A stretch of DNA of 5,437 nt from Desulfobacterales bacterium (GTDB lineage Bacteria > Desulfobacterota > DSM-4660 > Desulfatiglandales > Desulfatiglandaceae), in the NCBI GenBank assembly GCA_022013615.1, contig JAKLQB010000624.1:1-5437 (forward strand), given 5' to 3'. Below, in pieces: positions 4,347-5,437 of the stretch. The position numbers were made by a program, and so were the translations under genes. Below the pieces are notes generated by a model. It did not search any database. It was not told the origin of the DNA and worked only from the letters and a program-made list of their open reading frames with translations. Each line of letters begins with the position of its first letter. Positions within the stretch are counted from its first letter, which is position 1.

Positions 4347-4410
4347 ATTGGATTGATTATTTTTGATGGTTTTTTTCAATCTTCAATCGCCAATAGTCAA
4401 TCATCAATCT
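4345..4410 (+). repeat. Heptamer tandem array with partial inverted arm, abutting the rpoB ribosome-binding site
   Basis: Five 7-nt units follow each other without a gap: TCAATCT (4376-4382), TCAATCG (4383-4389), CCAATAG (4390-4396), TCAATCA (4397-4403), TCAATCT (4404-4410). Upstream, CTATTG (4345-4350) and GATTGA (4351-4356) form a partial left arm that can pair with CAATAG (4391-4396) and TCAATC (4383-4388), with two bases bulged. The units are of the same family as the outer arms of the secE-nusG element and in the same orientation as its right arm. The last unit ends exactly where the rpoB Shine-Dalgarno AAAGGAG (4411-4417) begins. Confidence 0.85.
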
Positions 4411-4422
4411 AAAGGAGATACC

Positions 4423-5437
4423 ATGGCAGGAGAAAATGGTGTCAAAAGACGCCTGAGAAGAAGCTTTGGGAAGATTAAAAAAGTTACAGAAATTCCGAAT
4501 TTAATTGATATGCAAAGGCGTTCCTATGAACGCTTTCTCCAAAAAGATGTTCTGCCCGGTGAACGCCAGGCTTTCGGACTTCAGGGGGCCTTGATAAGTG
4601 TTTTCCCGATTCACGATTTTGCAGGCACAGCCTCTTTGGAGTTTGTCAAATATAGATTTGAAGATGCCAAATATGATGAGGAAGAGTGCCTGAGTAGAGG
4701 CATGACATATGAGGCGCCCCTCAGACTAACCGTCCGGTTGGTTGTTTTTGATACGGACCCTGTAAATGGCACGAAAAGTATCCGTGACATCAAGGAGCAA
4801 GAGATCTACTTTGGGACCCTCCCCATGATGACGGATAAGGGGACTTTTATTAGCAACGGAACCGAAAGGGTTGTCGTTAGCCAGCTCCATCGCTCTCCTG
4901 GGGCCTTTTTTGACCACGACAAGGGTAAAAAGCATTCCAGCGGGAAGCTTTTGTATTCTGCAAGGATTATCCCACTAAGAGGTTCTTGGCTTGATTTTGA
5001 GTTTGATCCCAAGGATATTTTGCACGTTCGTATAGACAGAAGGCGGAAATTTCCAGCCACGATACTTTTGAAGGCGCTTGGATATTCGACAAACGAAATG
5101 CTGCGTTATTTCTATGAAACAGAGATCATTACCATCGACAAAAAGGAGTGCTGGCGAGAGGCCAAGATAGAGAGTTTATACCAGAAGAAAATTACCAAAG
5201 ATATTGTCGATACCGAGGCGGGGGAGATTTTAGCCAAGAAAGGGGAAAAATATACCAAACGTCTGCACAAGGCCATTCAGTCAGCAGGGCTGACCCGCAT
5301 ACCCATAGACCTGTCTGAGGTTGAAGGTCGCGTGATTGCTGATGACTCGGTTGACCCTGAGACGGGTGAAGTCTTAATAGAGGGTAATCAGGTGCTTACC
5401 AGTGAGATGCTGGAAATATTGAAAGAGAAAGGGATTA
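4423..5437 (+). CDS. rpoB: DNA-directed RNA polymerase subunit beta, N-terminal 338 residues (partial)
   Basis: RpoB is the beta subunit, which with beta' forms the RNA polymerase active-site cleft. About a quarter of the protein is present (338 complete codons); the frame is open to the window end, where it is simply cut off. Visible landmarks are the N-terminal part with PNLIDMQRRSYERFLQ (25-40), the protrusion/lobe boundary with FPIHDFAGTASLEFVKY, EIYFGTLPMMTDKGTFISNGTERVVVSQLHRSPG (127-160), FDHDKGKKHSSGKLLYSARIIP, and RGSWLDFEFDPKD (186-198) with RIDRRRKFPATILLKALGY. The TERVVVSQLHRSPG stretch is where rare N-terminal rifampicin-resistance changes map in other species; the main cluster lies beyond the window. 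The ATG at 4423 has AAAGGAG 5 nt upstream. The gene follows rplL in the usual rplJL-rpoBC order. Confidence 0.98.
   Translation, partial: MAGENGVKRRLRRSFGKIKKVTEIPNLIDMQRRSYERFLQKDVLPGERQAFGLQGALISVFPIHDFAGTASLEFVKYRFEDAKYDEEECLSRGMTYEAPLRLTVRLVVFDTDPVNGTKSIRDIKEQEIYFGTLPMMTDKGTFISNGTERVVVSQLHRSPGAFFDHDKGKKHSSGKLLYSARIIPLRGSWLDFEFDPKDILHVRIDRRRKFPATILLKALGYSTNEMLRYFYETEIITIDKKECWREAKIESLYQKKITKDIVDTEAGEILAKKGEKYTKRLHKAIQSAGLTRIPIDLSEVEGRVIADDSVDPETGEVLIEGNQVLTSEMLEILKEKGI

Overview
The window is a core, highly conserved stretch of a bacterial chromosome: the end of tuf, then rpmG, a tRNA-Trp, secE, nusG, rplK, rplA, rplJ, rplL and the first 338 codons of rpoB, all on the + strand. Gene order and protein sequences identify it securely. 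Moderate GC, the rpmG–tRNA-Trp–secE arrangement, a Lys-rich extended SecE and the style of the palindromic repeats suggest a Gram-negative of the deltaproteobacterial/Desulfobacterota type. That assignment is an impression from memory, not a computed placement. I see no mobile-element protein, CRISPR array, toxin or unknown gene.

Layout: tuf 3' end (2-145); rpmG (163-312); a 109-nt spacer with weak nested inverted repeats; tRNA-Trp (422-498); a 245-nt non-coding gap holding a heptamer-based palindrome and a candidate secE promoter; secE (744-1118); a 260-nt gap almost filled by a triple-nested palindromic element (1125-1361); nusG with a GTG start (1379-1909); rplK (1922-2350) and rplA (2370-3077), closely spaced; a 293-nt gap with hairpins and an L10-type autoregulatory leader; rplJ (3371-3895); rplL (3932-4318); a 104-nt gap with another heptamer array; rpoB (4423 to the window end).

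The genes supply translation elongation (EF-Tu, L33, L11, L1, the L10–L7/L12 stalk, tRNA-Trp), protein export (SecE) and transcription (NusG, RpoB). Expression is probably set by co-transcription plus L10 and possibly L1 feedback on the mRNA.

The unusual content is all between genes. First, three separate gaps (before secE, nusG and rpoB) carry strictly 7-nt-phased tandem repeats arranged as inverted repeats. Two unrelated heptamer families are used, and two of the arrays end at or just before the ribosome-binding site of the next gene. Second, the rplJ leader contains a three-way pairing conflict. One segment (3323-3329) can pair either with the 5' strand of the L10-binding fold or with the rplJ Shine-Dalgarno, which gives a simple, testable switch model. 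The protein-coding part is ordinary.
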